64,000 nt of DNA from Acanthosoma haemorrhoidale. Lineage: Eukaryota > Arthropoda > Insecta > Hemiptera > Acanthosomatidae. The stretch covers positions 49,807,239 through 49,871,238 of the forward strand of contig OV884012.1 of NCBI GenBank assembly GCA_930367205.1. Reading direction: 5' to 3'. The translations under genes and the position numbers were made by a program. This document shows, piece after piece, positions 1-9,832 of the stretch. The notes under the pieces were generated by a model. That model had not been told where the DNA came from and ran no database searches. It worked only from the letters and a program-made list of their open reading frames with translations. The stretch's first letter is position 1; the number at the start of each line of letters is the position of its first letter.

Positions 1-1189
1 TTATTTTTTTGGGTCACCAGCCTTTTAGTATACATATGAAAACAATGCCGGGTAATATTAAAATAAAAAAAAATTCCAATTAATACACAAAAAGTACACT
101 ATCATTCACAACTGAGGCAGCACATGTAGGTGCAAACACCAGCTATAACCTAAACACTCAGAAGGTGCAATATGTCCGTAATTCGATAGTCAAAGCACTC
201 CATCCACTGCATTATTTTTTTCTTAGCAAATTCGGTTATCAAGTGAAAATCATAGTATTCTTGCCATGTACATACGGGAATAAATTTTGTAACAAGTTAT
301 TCTAAAGCAAATAATTCCTGTTGTGTGCTGGAAACAGATACGGAAAGCACACTTAACGCAAATGATTTACGAAATAACAGAGAATTTTAAATTCAAATGA
401 ATTCCAATAAATAATATTACTTTTTATGAACAGCTATATGTTTGAGGGTGTTAGATGATTCATGGGAACAACTTTTTCTCTCACGTACTGTAAATTTGAA
501 TTAATAAAATTAAATTATTCTTTCCGTAAATCGACATCAATTTACATAGATTTTCCAATAATTTTCCATATTCATGAGTCAAAGAAAGTAATTAGAAGAA
601 TTTTTAAGGGACCGTTAGTGCTGAATACAATGAAAGGTCTCCGGGTAGAAGAAAATTAATGTATTTTTTTTAGACTAAAATAATTAATGGTTTTTTTATG
701 CATTTCATTTTTTTTCCTCACCTCCCAAGTATACTGAACTACTAATTTTCTTTACTGTAGTTTTCAAAGTGGTATGCAAATCTTTAAAGCAATTATTACT
801 GCCTGAATAAGTTAATTAAATAAGTTAGTGAAATACATAATTAACGGTTTGCCTTCTAAGGTTTCTGTATTGTATAATTTATGTATGTATGTTATAATAT
901 GGGTGTTATTAATCATGTTAGGAGTCATATGTCAAGACATATCTGTTCAATTAAGGTTTTGAATTATATTGAAAAAATATTTATTTTCATACTTATTTAC
1001 AAACATATAAATCATAATAATAAGTAATTCGAGCAATTTGCTTTTACATCTTACAACCTTTAATATTGATCTAATCGTAGATTGTGTACAGAATAGTATA
1101 ATTATGAAAAACAGAGGAAAGAAATAATCCTAGCTCAGAAAAATATAAATGAAAGGAAAGTTATCATACTAATTAAAAAAAATTTTTTT
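1..1189. other. AT-rich non-coding stretch
   Basis: No element, RNA gene or convincing exon is visible. The only open frame (462-659, 65 codons) is AT-driven, matches nothing I know and has no coding-like composition. Short A and T runs are scattered throughout. Confidence 0.5.
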
Positions 1190-2080
1190 TACAATTTTTA
1201 TTAAGATAAAATTACAATCTGCCTTATTAGGCAATAAGTAATTGAGATAAATGTTCTCATTCATACCATATTTACAATCATTCACTCGCTCATTCATACA
1301 GTATTTACAAACAGCCCAGAAGCCCCCCAAATCCACTTGGTTGTCACCTCACAGTTACAGGAGTAACCGGAGTCTTGGGAAGTCCCCCACGCTCCTACGT
1401 CAGCCGCGTCACTGAATAAGAGCCAGCGGAGGCTGACCAAAAGCGCGAGAGCCACAGACGCTCAGGACATGATTAGAGAAACCGGCCATTGCCAGGACTC
1501 CCACTATCACTTAATTATAGCAGGTCACGAGGCCACTGCCATTTTAGTCTCCGAGGAGGTTTATAGGGATGAGTGGTGCAGTGCAATGACTGTGCTAGGG
1601 AATTAGGGTGGTTGGATAGGTTACTATGGAATTTTGTGAACTTGGAAAGGATGAGTTCAAGAATATAGGGTATATTCAGATCATTGTGAAGAATTTTGTT
1701 ACTGACGTAATAAGGGGCATTTACTATTGTACTTCTGATGGAAAGGATTGGATGCGCTTGATGTTCGACTTTTTTGCTGCCCCCCATAGCTCTATTCCGT
1801 ATGTCCAGATTGGCTCAAGTATAACTTTGTAAATAAGTAGTTTATTTTATATTGAGATATGGGATGTCCTTGGAAGTAGGCTGTACAGTTGTCCAAAGCG
1901 TTTTTAGCCTCGTGTGTGGGTTCTATGTCAGTATTTTGTCGAGATAGAAGCCTAAATACCGTACTGTCTCAGACACGGGAGAGGAATCGAATTTAAAAAG
2001 ACTAGCGGACAGGACTTACGGCAGAGTGTAAAGGTTATGTGGGAACGTTTTGCTTCATTGACCTTGATTCGCCATTGGTT
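1190..2080 (-). mobile_element. Jockey-A copy 1: 5'-truncated non-LTR retrotransposon
   Basis: The plus strand carries the 3' untranslated region first (about 1190-1514), ending in the family's shared block around the sequence AATCTGCCTTATTAGGCAAT. It then carries the C-terminus of ORF2 read leftward: 1515-1787 ends with ...RRLKWQWPRDLL and a stop, a typical Jockey-clade ORF2 end, with the motifs NKILHNDLNIP and FHSNLSNHPN. Beyond it (about 1790-2080) the segment around NKLLIYKVILEPIWTYGIE and the end of the reverse transcriptase can be read with frameshifts. Homology with copy 2 stops at 2080, so about 70-80% of the element is missing at the 5' side, as expected of incomplete reverse transcription. 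No clear target-site duplication was found. The copy is dead. Confidence 0.85.
1515..1787 (-). pseudogene. ORF2 C-terminal fragment of Jockey-A copy 1
   Basis: An open frame of 90 codons holds the region after the reverse transcriptase of a Jockey-type ORF2. Visible landmarks are YYVSNKILHNDLNIP, a phenylalanine/histidine-rich FTKFHSNLSNHPN, and the terminal RRLKWQWPRDLL. The equivalent ending recurs in plus-strand copies near 42090-42200 and 60850-60960, which confirms this is the element's own C-terminus. The first 10-15 residues look frameshifted relative to the expected IQSF...VNAPYYV transition, so this is a fragment, not a gene. Confidence 0.8.
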
Positions 2081-3748
2081 ATTACAAAAATTAAAGAATT
2101 AATAGTTTCAGTCTGTTATTCTTGAACTTTATATAACACAAATTATCTCGAGAGTATCACTAATGAATTCAAGCGTTCATGGGGAGTTAGGGATTCGATA
2201 ATATCTATTGCATGCTCTAAGAAACCAGTCATGAATTTTAGGAATATCTAAAACTTCACGCATGTGCATTGTTGGAATTCTTCCATGGAAACTATCCAAA
2301 CGAATCGCATGCATTTATTTTGGACAGTTTTCAGTTTTTTATTCTAAGTAAAACAAACATTGGACCAGATTGAACGAGTGTAAACTAGGGTAGTTCACAT
2401 GAATACACAACAATTAACCAACTTTTTACTTCCTAACTTTAACCCACACTTCCTATTCATAACTGAAAACAATACTTTATCACACTGATTGTTTATGTGC
2501 TTAGTGAATGAAGAGGTTTCATAATCCTCCGCGGTAGTGACTAGTATTGTGAAAGTATTTGTTTAGAAGTTTTACAAATCAGATTATCTACTACTTTATT
2601 CAAGTAGCTATTCAACAGTCCGTTGAGTCAGTGTGAAGCCCGTGCTCAGATCCTTGTCCAGCGGAATACTTCATCAGGAAGGGTCAGGAATTTAAGTAGC
2701 CATAGTTCAAATTTACCTAGGATAGTTTCGGCTTAAAAGATTAGTTTACTGGTCCTCAGCAAACTACTGGCGGAATGATAAGTGATAAGTAGTTTGATTT
2801 TTTTTCTTCTTCTGTAAGTTAAATACACTGGGATACAAGTGTATTTTTTGTTAATTATGATTACATATTTAAAGACTTGGCAACCACGAGGTTCATAGTC
2901 GTCCGTTAGTCTTCTTAACAACAGTTGCAGAGGAGCGAATCCTTCTCATCCCACTGATCGCTTCTTTGTTTTTGTTTTTCTTCATTGTTTCATTTAAACT
3001 ATTCCGCCATCTGGAGTCCATCCGGGAGTTTTTATGGACTAACGAATCGACTTCCAGCTTGTCATCGCTTGCAACTATGAAAAAAAGTTGAATATTCTGA
3101 AGAACTAACACTCCAAAAAGTATTTTTCTATTTTAAAATATATGTTTAAACACAAATCAAAGACATTAATTATAAAAACAACTGCGAACTCTACTCAGCA
3201 TCAAAGTTGGAAGGGAGGAACAATGTTTTTGAATAATCGGATTGTTACCACTGTTATTATTTATTAGTGTGCATATTAAAAAATATTTAGATGTGTTATT
3301 TTTACGTCGACACGGTTCGGAAAAATGTAATAAAATATTTTTGGAGATACCCTAAAGCTTTTTAAAAAAAAATGTTTATCAGAACATAGGCTAAATTGTT
3401 ATTTTTTCTTTATCTAGGTATCTTCCTTATAGTATTTTTTCGAAAAATTACTAAGCAGTCTCTTTTGCCCTTCTTGAATTTCGCATATGTATTTAGAAAT
3501 GCGCTGAATTGTTCAACGGCTAGATTTTGCTCTTCTGTTTACTTGGGCGACTTAACTACGATGTTTGTCCACTCAGAACATTTGGATCAATCTTGAAACA
3601 GACTCACGTACGAGGAACGGGGAGTAAATGAAGGCAGTTGATGTCATAAACGTCACCGTGAGCTCTTTACTGCTACAGTCGACTAGGCCCCACCCACCCA
3701 CCTCTTGTACAACCAGGCGTGGCACAGGCAAACTGTTAAAGCCTTTAC
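2081..3748. other. Non-coding stretch, nothing recognised
   Basis: This is AT-rich sequence with a slightly more balanced part around 2600-3080. Short open frames on both strands (for example 2893-3111 minus) show no family resemblance. No repeat shared with the rest of the window was noticed. Confidence 0.45.
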
Positions 3749-3851
3749 TACGAGGGCGGCCTGACCTAACAAAGATTTTATTTCAGTAGCTTTTATTTAT
3801 TTTATTATCATCTTCATGTTGAGGTCGGAAACTTTTCAGCCCACCTGCGTA
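3749..3851. mobile_element. Mariner-like MITE, copy 1 (diverged)
   Basis: About 100 bp bounded by TA on both sides. The right terminal repeat reads AGGTCGGAAACTTTTCAG followed by CCCACCTGCGTA. The left one is degraded: CGAGGGCGGCCTG runs directly into ACCTAAC, having lost the AAAAGTTTCCG core. The interior (TTTTATTTATTTTATTATCATC then TTCATGTTG, about 3785-3822) is shared almost base for base with the copies at 24557, 24752 and 47931. The short size, TA flanks and inverted ends fit a non-autonomous Tc1/mariner element. No transposase is present. Confidence 0.7.
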
Positions 3852-5866
3852 TGTACTATCCTGTTTATTCTACCCTAAGGTCGATAATCATCCTCATTAC
3901 GTCCTTTTTAACGTTTAATTTTACGTTCATGGGAGGAAAAACATCGTTTGTAGTACCAGGCTTTGTTGGGGTGGTCAAGGAGCTTTAGCACTGAGAGATT
4001 CTCACCTCGGTGAAATATATCTTGTTTTTTTGTGTCAAACGGAATATAAAAATACCTCTAAATGGCAAGAAAAGAGCAAATGGCAATGCTATCCGTAGAA
4101 GTACTTAATGTACCTGTTTCAACAAGTTGATCAGTTGATTTTTACCGAAAAAAATTATTTACATCAATTATGAGTAAATGTTTTTATTTAAATTCGCATA
4201 AACGAAATTAAAGCGAAGGGACGTTGTGGTATCGTCGACATGGAACCCAAAATAAAATAAAAACACCTCGAGGAACTTTAACTTAATGCCTACTAATCAC
4301 TCACCAATAGCCTCGTAGTTTAACTGTACTATCGAATTGTTATTAAACATTCCATTGCCTTCGTTTTGCGGAAATGTGGATCATCAAGATCTATGTTAAA
4401 CTGATGTACAGTGTAAATAGACGAAAACCTTTCATCTGAAGGATTAATATGAAAACAAAATATAATTATTTATTTAAAATTGTTGTTCATTTTTTGTCAC
4501 TTTACAACGTACAATTCTAAAATAATTCAAACTTGGTTGATGTATGTGAATTATCCATCCATCCTTCTTAAAGCAGTGTGAATAATAAAAAAATACTTAA
4601 AACCATTGATCTCGGAAAATTTTAGGGACAAATCTCCGAGCATGAAAGACTGGAAAGTTTCCAAGAAATTATATCATATTACTATTACGAAGAAATTTTC
4701 ATATTATAAGATTGTTTATAAACGACAATTTGCACTGATTCTTGTAAAATAAATTTATGATATACCTAATGTATTGTTATTTTTAAGGAGTGATTTGAGA
4801 GAAGGATTATTTTAACACATAAAATATTAAATAGTATAAAATAAATTATAAAAAGTTTAAATTCAAACTAGTTAATCTAACAACAGGAATTTATGTGACT
4901 CTCTCAAATATTTATCATGAACCACCTCCAAAAAATTATTAGTAGCTAATATATTTCTTCGTAAATATACCCGTAAGTGTAAAAATGTTTAGGTTACGAC
5001 GACATAAAATACATTTCTAAAATCCGGAAGCCCTAGTTAATAAGGTAACCCTGGAACAAAGATGGGGAAAAGAGGAATATAATTGTTTGAGTATGATAGT
5101 GTATGCAACGATGTTTTACGTTAACACTCACCACACATATAAAATCTTAAAAAATAGTCTATTATTTAGATTTAAATAGAATATTAGGTTTACAACAAAA
5201 TATCTAAACTACAATGACGCCTTATTGAAAACCAAAACTCGACTCAGCGATTAACGTTCATAAACAAGAAGCTTGGTTAAAATACCACATAACAATAATT
5301 ATTTTTGTTTTCATTGTTTGCTGATAACTTCCTCATAGTAATAATAGTATAGTTTTGTCGTTGTCAAACTCCGATTAAAACTTCATCAAAAGTAACCCAA
5401 AACATTGTTAGGGGCTCCCGAAAATACAACTACTCCAAATCTACGCGGAGGCTTACTGCTGCGACCACACAAGATGCTCATGGTTGTTCCCCATCATTAA
5501 AAGTAAGCATGTCAATTAACCCACCCTTAATATCATAGAAAATAATGAGGCGTTCCTCCTATAGAGCTGTAAGGGGAGGAAACAATCTATAAGGCTTTTG
5601 ATACTCTTATTACAGGGCATTACTGCAGGGAGGTTGGTTCGTGGTCGTGGTAAAAACGACCAGGCAAAGGTTTTACTGACCTTGTCAACTCACTGTGAAC
5701 ACGTGCAACTCTGTTTTTAGCGGCTTAGGTTAGTAAATCTTTTAGTTTACCCACCAAGTTTTACCCAATAAGCCTGCAATCCACTAGCAACAAAAGCGCC
5801 GTATTTCGTCCTGTACCCCGTGGAATAATGCCAACTAAAATAAATCTTTGGAAATAATTTGAAAAT
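3852..5866. other. AT-rich non-coding stretch, nothing recognised
   Basis: Long AT-rich sequence with no open frame over about 60 codons and no repeat shared with the rest of the window. A slightly GC-richer patch lies at 5400-5820. It has no recognisable coding or RNA signature. Confidence 0.45.
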
Positions 5867-6587
5867 CAAGTAGATACTTTTTTTCATTCAATAACAACTT
5901 GATTATGATGAAATTACAATCTGCCTTTACTTAATAGGCAATAAATAATTGTGATAAGTGTTTTCATTCATACCATATTTACAATTCATCATTCGTTCGC
6001 ACATTCATACAATATTTACAAACATTTACAGTAGTCTGTACAGTAGTCCAAAGCGTCTGTTTAGTTCTTGTCTTTTTAGCCTCGTGTGTGGGTTCCATGT
6101 AAGTCTTTTGTCGAGATGGAAGCCTAAATACCTTACTGTCTCAGACACGGGGAGAGGAATCGAATTAAAAAATACTAGCGGACAGGACTTGCGGCGAAGG
6201 GTAAAGGTTATGTGGGTACATTTTGCTTCATTGACCTTGATTCGCCATTGGTTGCACCAATACTCGATCTCATCAAGGTGTTTTTGAAGGTTTTGGGATG
6301 CTATATCAGGGTCTGAGTGGGATAACAAGACTGCAGTGTCATCTGCAAATGTTGCCAAGAAGGTATTGGGGGTAGAGGGGACATCAGCGGTATATAGGTT
6401 ATAGAGGATGGGACCCAGGACGCTGCCCTGTGGAACTCCTGCTCTTATGGGATAGTAGTTAGAATATTCTAAACCACAGCGGACTTGGAAGAAGCGGTTT
6501 GAAAGGTAGGACTTTAGGATTAGGAAAAGGGTCTGTGGTAAATGTGTTTTGAGCTTGTAAAGCAAACCTGCGTGCCAAGTAGATACT
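5867..6587 (-). mobile_element. Jockey-A copy 2 with 12-bp target-site duplication
   Basis: The direct repeat CAAGTAGATACT flanks the element exactly (5867-5878 and 6576-6587), giving an insertion of 5879-6575. On the minus strand it starts inside the reverse transcriptase domain (5' truncated) and ends in the family's 3' sequence plus an A-rich tail, seen as TTTTTT at 5877-5882. Relative to copy 1 there is a large internal deletion: the reverse transcriptase frame breaks off near 6030 and joins the last part of the 3' untranslated region directly, so the ORF2 C-terminus and about 250 bp of UTR are gone. The long open frame and clean duplication suggest this is one of the younger copies. Confidence 0.9.
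6026..6565 (-). pseudogene. Reverse transcriptase fragment (Jockey clade ORF2)
   Basis: An open frame of 179 codons covers the palm and thumb of a non-LTR reverse transcriptase. Residues in order: the fingers/palm junction AGVPQGSVLGPILYNLY (about 43-59), the catalytic box ATFADDTAVL (about 70-79) with the two active-site aspartates intact, then the conserved NQWRIKVNEAKCTHITF and the thumb motif VRYLGFHLDKRLTW. This sequence family would copy element RNA at a nicked chromosomal target. Here the endonuclease and the ORF2 C-terminus are missing, so it cannot mobilise itself. The frame is unusually clean for such a truncated copy. Confidence 0.88.
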
Positions 6588-8439
6588 AAGAAATTACAGA
6601 GGCAAAGTTGAAATTAACGAGGCAAAGTGGCCCTGAGAAACATTGTTAGATAGATTTTTCCGTTTAAACGGTTTTTCAAAAACCAGAAACACCTGATATT
6701 TTTAATCATTCTGTCTGGCGTTTTCAAGTTTCCCGGGCAAGCTAGAGATCAAGCTCACGACTGATATAATGAAGACACTCATAAAACTAGAAACAAATAT
6801 CCATCGTCATAATAAATTGTACAAAACAGAGCATACATAAAAGTATCAAAAATTCTTTTTGTCCTTTTTGTTTATTATTTTTATTATTAAGTGTAAGTAA
6901 TACAAAATAAATTTATTTATTATCAATTTTTTTTTTTATTATATTGACTTTGGTATCAAATTTATCATATCCAAAGCCTTAATAATAATGTATGGATGTA
7001 TGTCAGGGGTTAAGAGGACTATAATTACGTGATTAAATACAACTACAAAACTGTAAAAAATAAGATCATTTTCGCCACCTTAATAAAATTGTTAAATGCA
7101 TTTCACTTGAGTTGAGTTTTTTTGGTGATTTTGTTTCTTGAAGGAACAAGCTCACCACTAGATCAAATTAGTGTTCTGTAGATAACACTCCCTTACTACC
7201 CTAAATTGGCGTACAGTTCATCTTATAGTGAGGTGTTTAAAGTGCAGGTATTAATTTTCATTGGCCTCTCCCTTCTTACACGACGATTCCTGTAATTCTG
7301 CAAAACTTTATAAACGTGCACCACCGTGCAAAAAGTTGTTTTTTAATTTATTTGAGAGTAATTATTTTTTCTCTTTTATGGTCGCATAAATTATAAAAAA
7401 GAGCTCCAACCCCTAGACTCAGATGATGTTTTCTCTCGTTAGAGTAGTTAATAGTAATACAATTATAATATAACACCTTTAATTTCCTTGACAATGCACC
7501 GCTTAAGGACAAACATTTATTTAATATAAAGTGAGATCTTTCACAGTATCAGTCCCAGCAAATATTTACAATGTGCAGAGGAATAAAAGATACAAAATAA
7601 GAAAAGATAAAAAAATATAATAGGCACATATTACTCAATAATTAAAAATATAAAATTAAATAAATGTAATTTAAAAATAAAATAAAAATACCCTAAGCCG
7701 GAAAACTGTATAATAGCTCTTAATAAACACAGTATAAGTGTGTTATTAAAAATATAAACCATAACCGCAATAAATTTTCAATAGCAGGGTTATAAGCCAG
7801 CTTCGATTTAATAATTCACAAAAAAAAGTTACGGAAACAATTATTATTATTTATAATATTAAATATAATATTATTAATAGGTTCATAAAATAGCAACATA
7901 TTCTTCATTCGCAATGCGTTTCAAACTGCCGTGGATAATCCTGATTTATCTACAAATCCTTGAATAACTAATACAAGGGATTATGTGATTATATAAACAT
8001 TTAAACTTTATATTTACCCTGCGCGAAATCGAAACATGAGTGAATTTTTAAAAACTTAATCTGTTTATTTTTTAAATTTAGAAAATTGTCAACCCCCGTA
8101 CTGCTATCCTTGTTTGGGAACGTTTCCATGTCCTCTTGCTCTAGTATGTTTTTTCTTAGGTGGTTGCGGCGTAATTATGGTTCATTTGGTAATGCATAAC
8201 GTACATGAAAATATCAAAATAACTTTAATATAGGTTAAAGTGCCTTTTCTTTTAGAAATGTGGCTTCATCAATTCAATTGGGTGAATCGAATTAACAAAG
8301 GAGGTGAAAGTAATTAACATGAACTTATATATTTATGGCTTTTGTACTTTTCATGAATCAACTTGATGTCTGTCTAATATAAATTCATTTTACCATTAGG
8401 GTCTAAGCACCTTAAGCCACTAACGTCACAGTAGAGAGG
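6588..8439. other. AT-rich non-coding stretch, nothing recognised
   Basis: Very AT-rich, with low-complexity A/T blocks (notably 6870-6960 and 7570-7880). No open frame or shared repeat was found. Confidence 0.45.
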
Positions 8440-8770
8440 TATATTAGAAAACAGGAGGAGAAAAATCAGGTATCCTGGTAGGCTCAGATAAGGAGAGAAA
8501 ACTAATAAAAGTATTAAGGCTTATCTTGATGAATATGGTAAAGAAGAAAAGGATGAAATGAAGATTTGAAAGGAAATGAGCCTTGAAAACATTACTTGAA
8601 ATTGACAACGTACAAGGTTTCAATGGGGATGAGGTGTTGGTATAGGAGAGTGTTAATGGTTTGTAAGGATGGAGCATTGCGGATATTAGGAGTTAGAAAA
8701 TTCCAGAGGGTAGTGGAGCGAGCAAGGAAGGAGCGATCGAATGCTGTAGTTTTTTAGGCTGGACCTCCAT
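8440..8770 (-). mobile_element. LINE-F: degraded ORF2 C-terminus
   Basis: Read on the minus strand, about 8750-8600 translates to AFDRSFLARSTTLWNFLTP and, directly after, NIRNAPSLQTINTLLYQHL. This matches the stereotyped end of many LINE ORF2 proteins (R-[ST]-F-L/F-P-R-T...LWN-S-L-P...APS-L..FK..L). A further stretch SSNVFKAHFLSN follows in another frame. No reverse transcriptase core is left and frames are broken, so this is a dead fragment. I do not assign a clade; the CR1/L2 or RTE groups are possible. Confidence 0.55.
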
Positions 8771-8899
8771 ACACCAAACAGCCATAGTAAAAGTGAGACA
8801 GGATTCAAGGAGTTGACTTGTAGGGGATATGTTGGTTCCAAGGGAGGGTTTGTCTGAACTGAATTTGTTGCTAAAATGAATGAAAAACATACTGAACAC

Positions 8900-9310
8900 C
8901 ACCATGTGCAATCAGCATTTAGGCATGTTTAAAAACAATGCTGCACAGTTAAAATTCCTACCACGCTGCACCTGTTTTGTTTTCCTGCTACAGTTTGGAA
9001 AACCATTTGTGAGTCAGCTAGACCATGACACCACGCAGGTGCCGGGCCAGACAGCGCTATCGCCAGTAAATAACATCACTTTGGCCGATTTACATTTAAT
9101 TTGGTACAGCACCTGCTCTATTAGTGCCAGCAGGTACCATAAGCCACCCAACATTCCATACCCATCGCCCCTGCCATCTTCTCGGCGGTGAAAAAAAGTA
9201 CCATTTCAATGCAAATGGACCCAGCCCTAAAAACGTGGGTGGAGGGTCGTCAGTCCGGGTACCTGTTAGCAGACGGTGCTGCAGCATCCTCATTTACAAT
9301 AAAAGTACAT
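8900..9310. other. GC-richer block of unknown nature
   Basis: Balanced base composition stands out against the AT-rich surroundings. Open frames exist on both strands (8880-9191 plus, 9096-9293 minus) but neither resembles a known protein. A T-rich run (9310-9320) follows a short AATAAAAG, which could mark the 3' end of a plus-strand retrosequence, but I see no flanking duplication. It could be an unrecognised repeat or conserved non-coding DNA. Confidence 0.3.
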
Positions 9311-9330
9311 TTTTTTTTATAAAAAAGAAC

Positions 9331-9728
9331 TAAATAAACAAATGTGTGACAAATACCATACCCACTCAATAGAGACTAGAACAAGTAAACTAAAGCTGAC
9401 TATTAGCAAAAGAAAAAATATTGTGAAATAGCTTAAACTCGAACCCAAACCTCATCGGCCACCTGTCAAAAGCTCATCCTCAGAGCTGTTCCGGCTAAAT
9501 TGACAAGCAGGCCTGTCTTGCTGCCCGACGGGCATACATCTTAAGGTTAAGATCAAGAAAATAACTTGAAAGATAATATGTATATTATATTATCTGATTT
9601 ATAAGATAATATGCATTTTAGGATGCGTGCGTTTTCTGTAGGTTGTTTTCACCAACAACAATTTATGGCCACAAACCACTGTTTTATTATAAGCATTATC
9701 ACGTTCAACTGCTCACGCTGTCATTCTC
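9331..9728. other. Non-coding, small direct repeat
   Basis: The sequence AGATAATATG occurs twice (near 9570 and 9603) around an AT-rich core. The right half carries a TTTATGGCC motif and a short stem (TTGTTttcaccAACAA). Nothing coding was seen. Confidence 0.35.
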
Positions 9729-9832
9729 AAGTGCTAATGATGCTGCTGATCAGGGTCATGTCTGATCTTCTACCGTTCTTCCTGCTCTGAGCAGATCAGT
9801 CGCGGCCCTGATAACCACCATCATTAGCACTT
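9729..9832 (+). ncRNA. Candidate hairpin RNA (imperfect 104-nt palindrome)
   Basis: Three blocks are mirrored in exact register around a 26-nt loop. AAGTGCTAATGATG (9729-9742) pairs with CATCATTAGCACTT (9819-9832). ATCAGGG (9749-9755) pairs with CCCTGAT (9806-9812). CTGATC (9762-9767) pairs with GATCAG (9794-9799). The two intervening 6-nt segments are equal in length on both arms and can still form several pairs, including G:U wobbles, giving a stem of about 39 positions with few mismatches and no bulges. That geometry suits a microRNA precursor on either strand, or an old fold-back element. I do not recognise a known mature microRNA in either arm, and there is no TA duplication to favour a MITE. 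Confidence 0.4.

Noticed and set aside
462..659. 65-codon open frame
   Set aside because: AT-driven, no family resemblance, no splice or start context.
1160..2110. Possible target-site duplication around Jockey-A copy 1 (AATTAAA words)
   Set aside because: Only AT-rich 7-mers match; not distinguishable from chance.
5958..6287. 109-codon plus-strand frame
   Set aside because: Shadow of the minus-strand Jockey-A reverse transcriptase and UTR.
9331..9728. Small stem TTGTTttcaccAACAA considered as a terminator or hairpin gene
   Set aside because: Too short, and bacterial terminators do not apply in this eukaryotic context.
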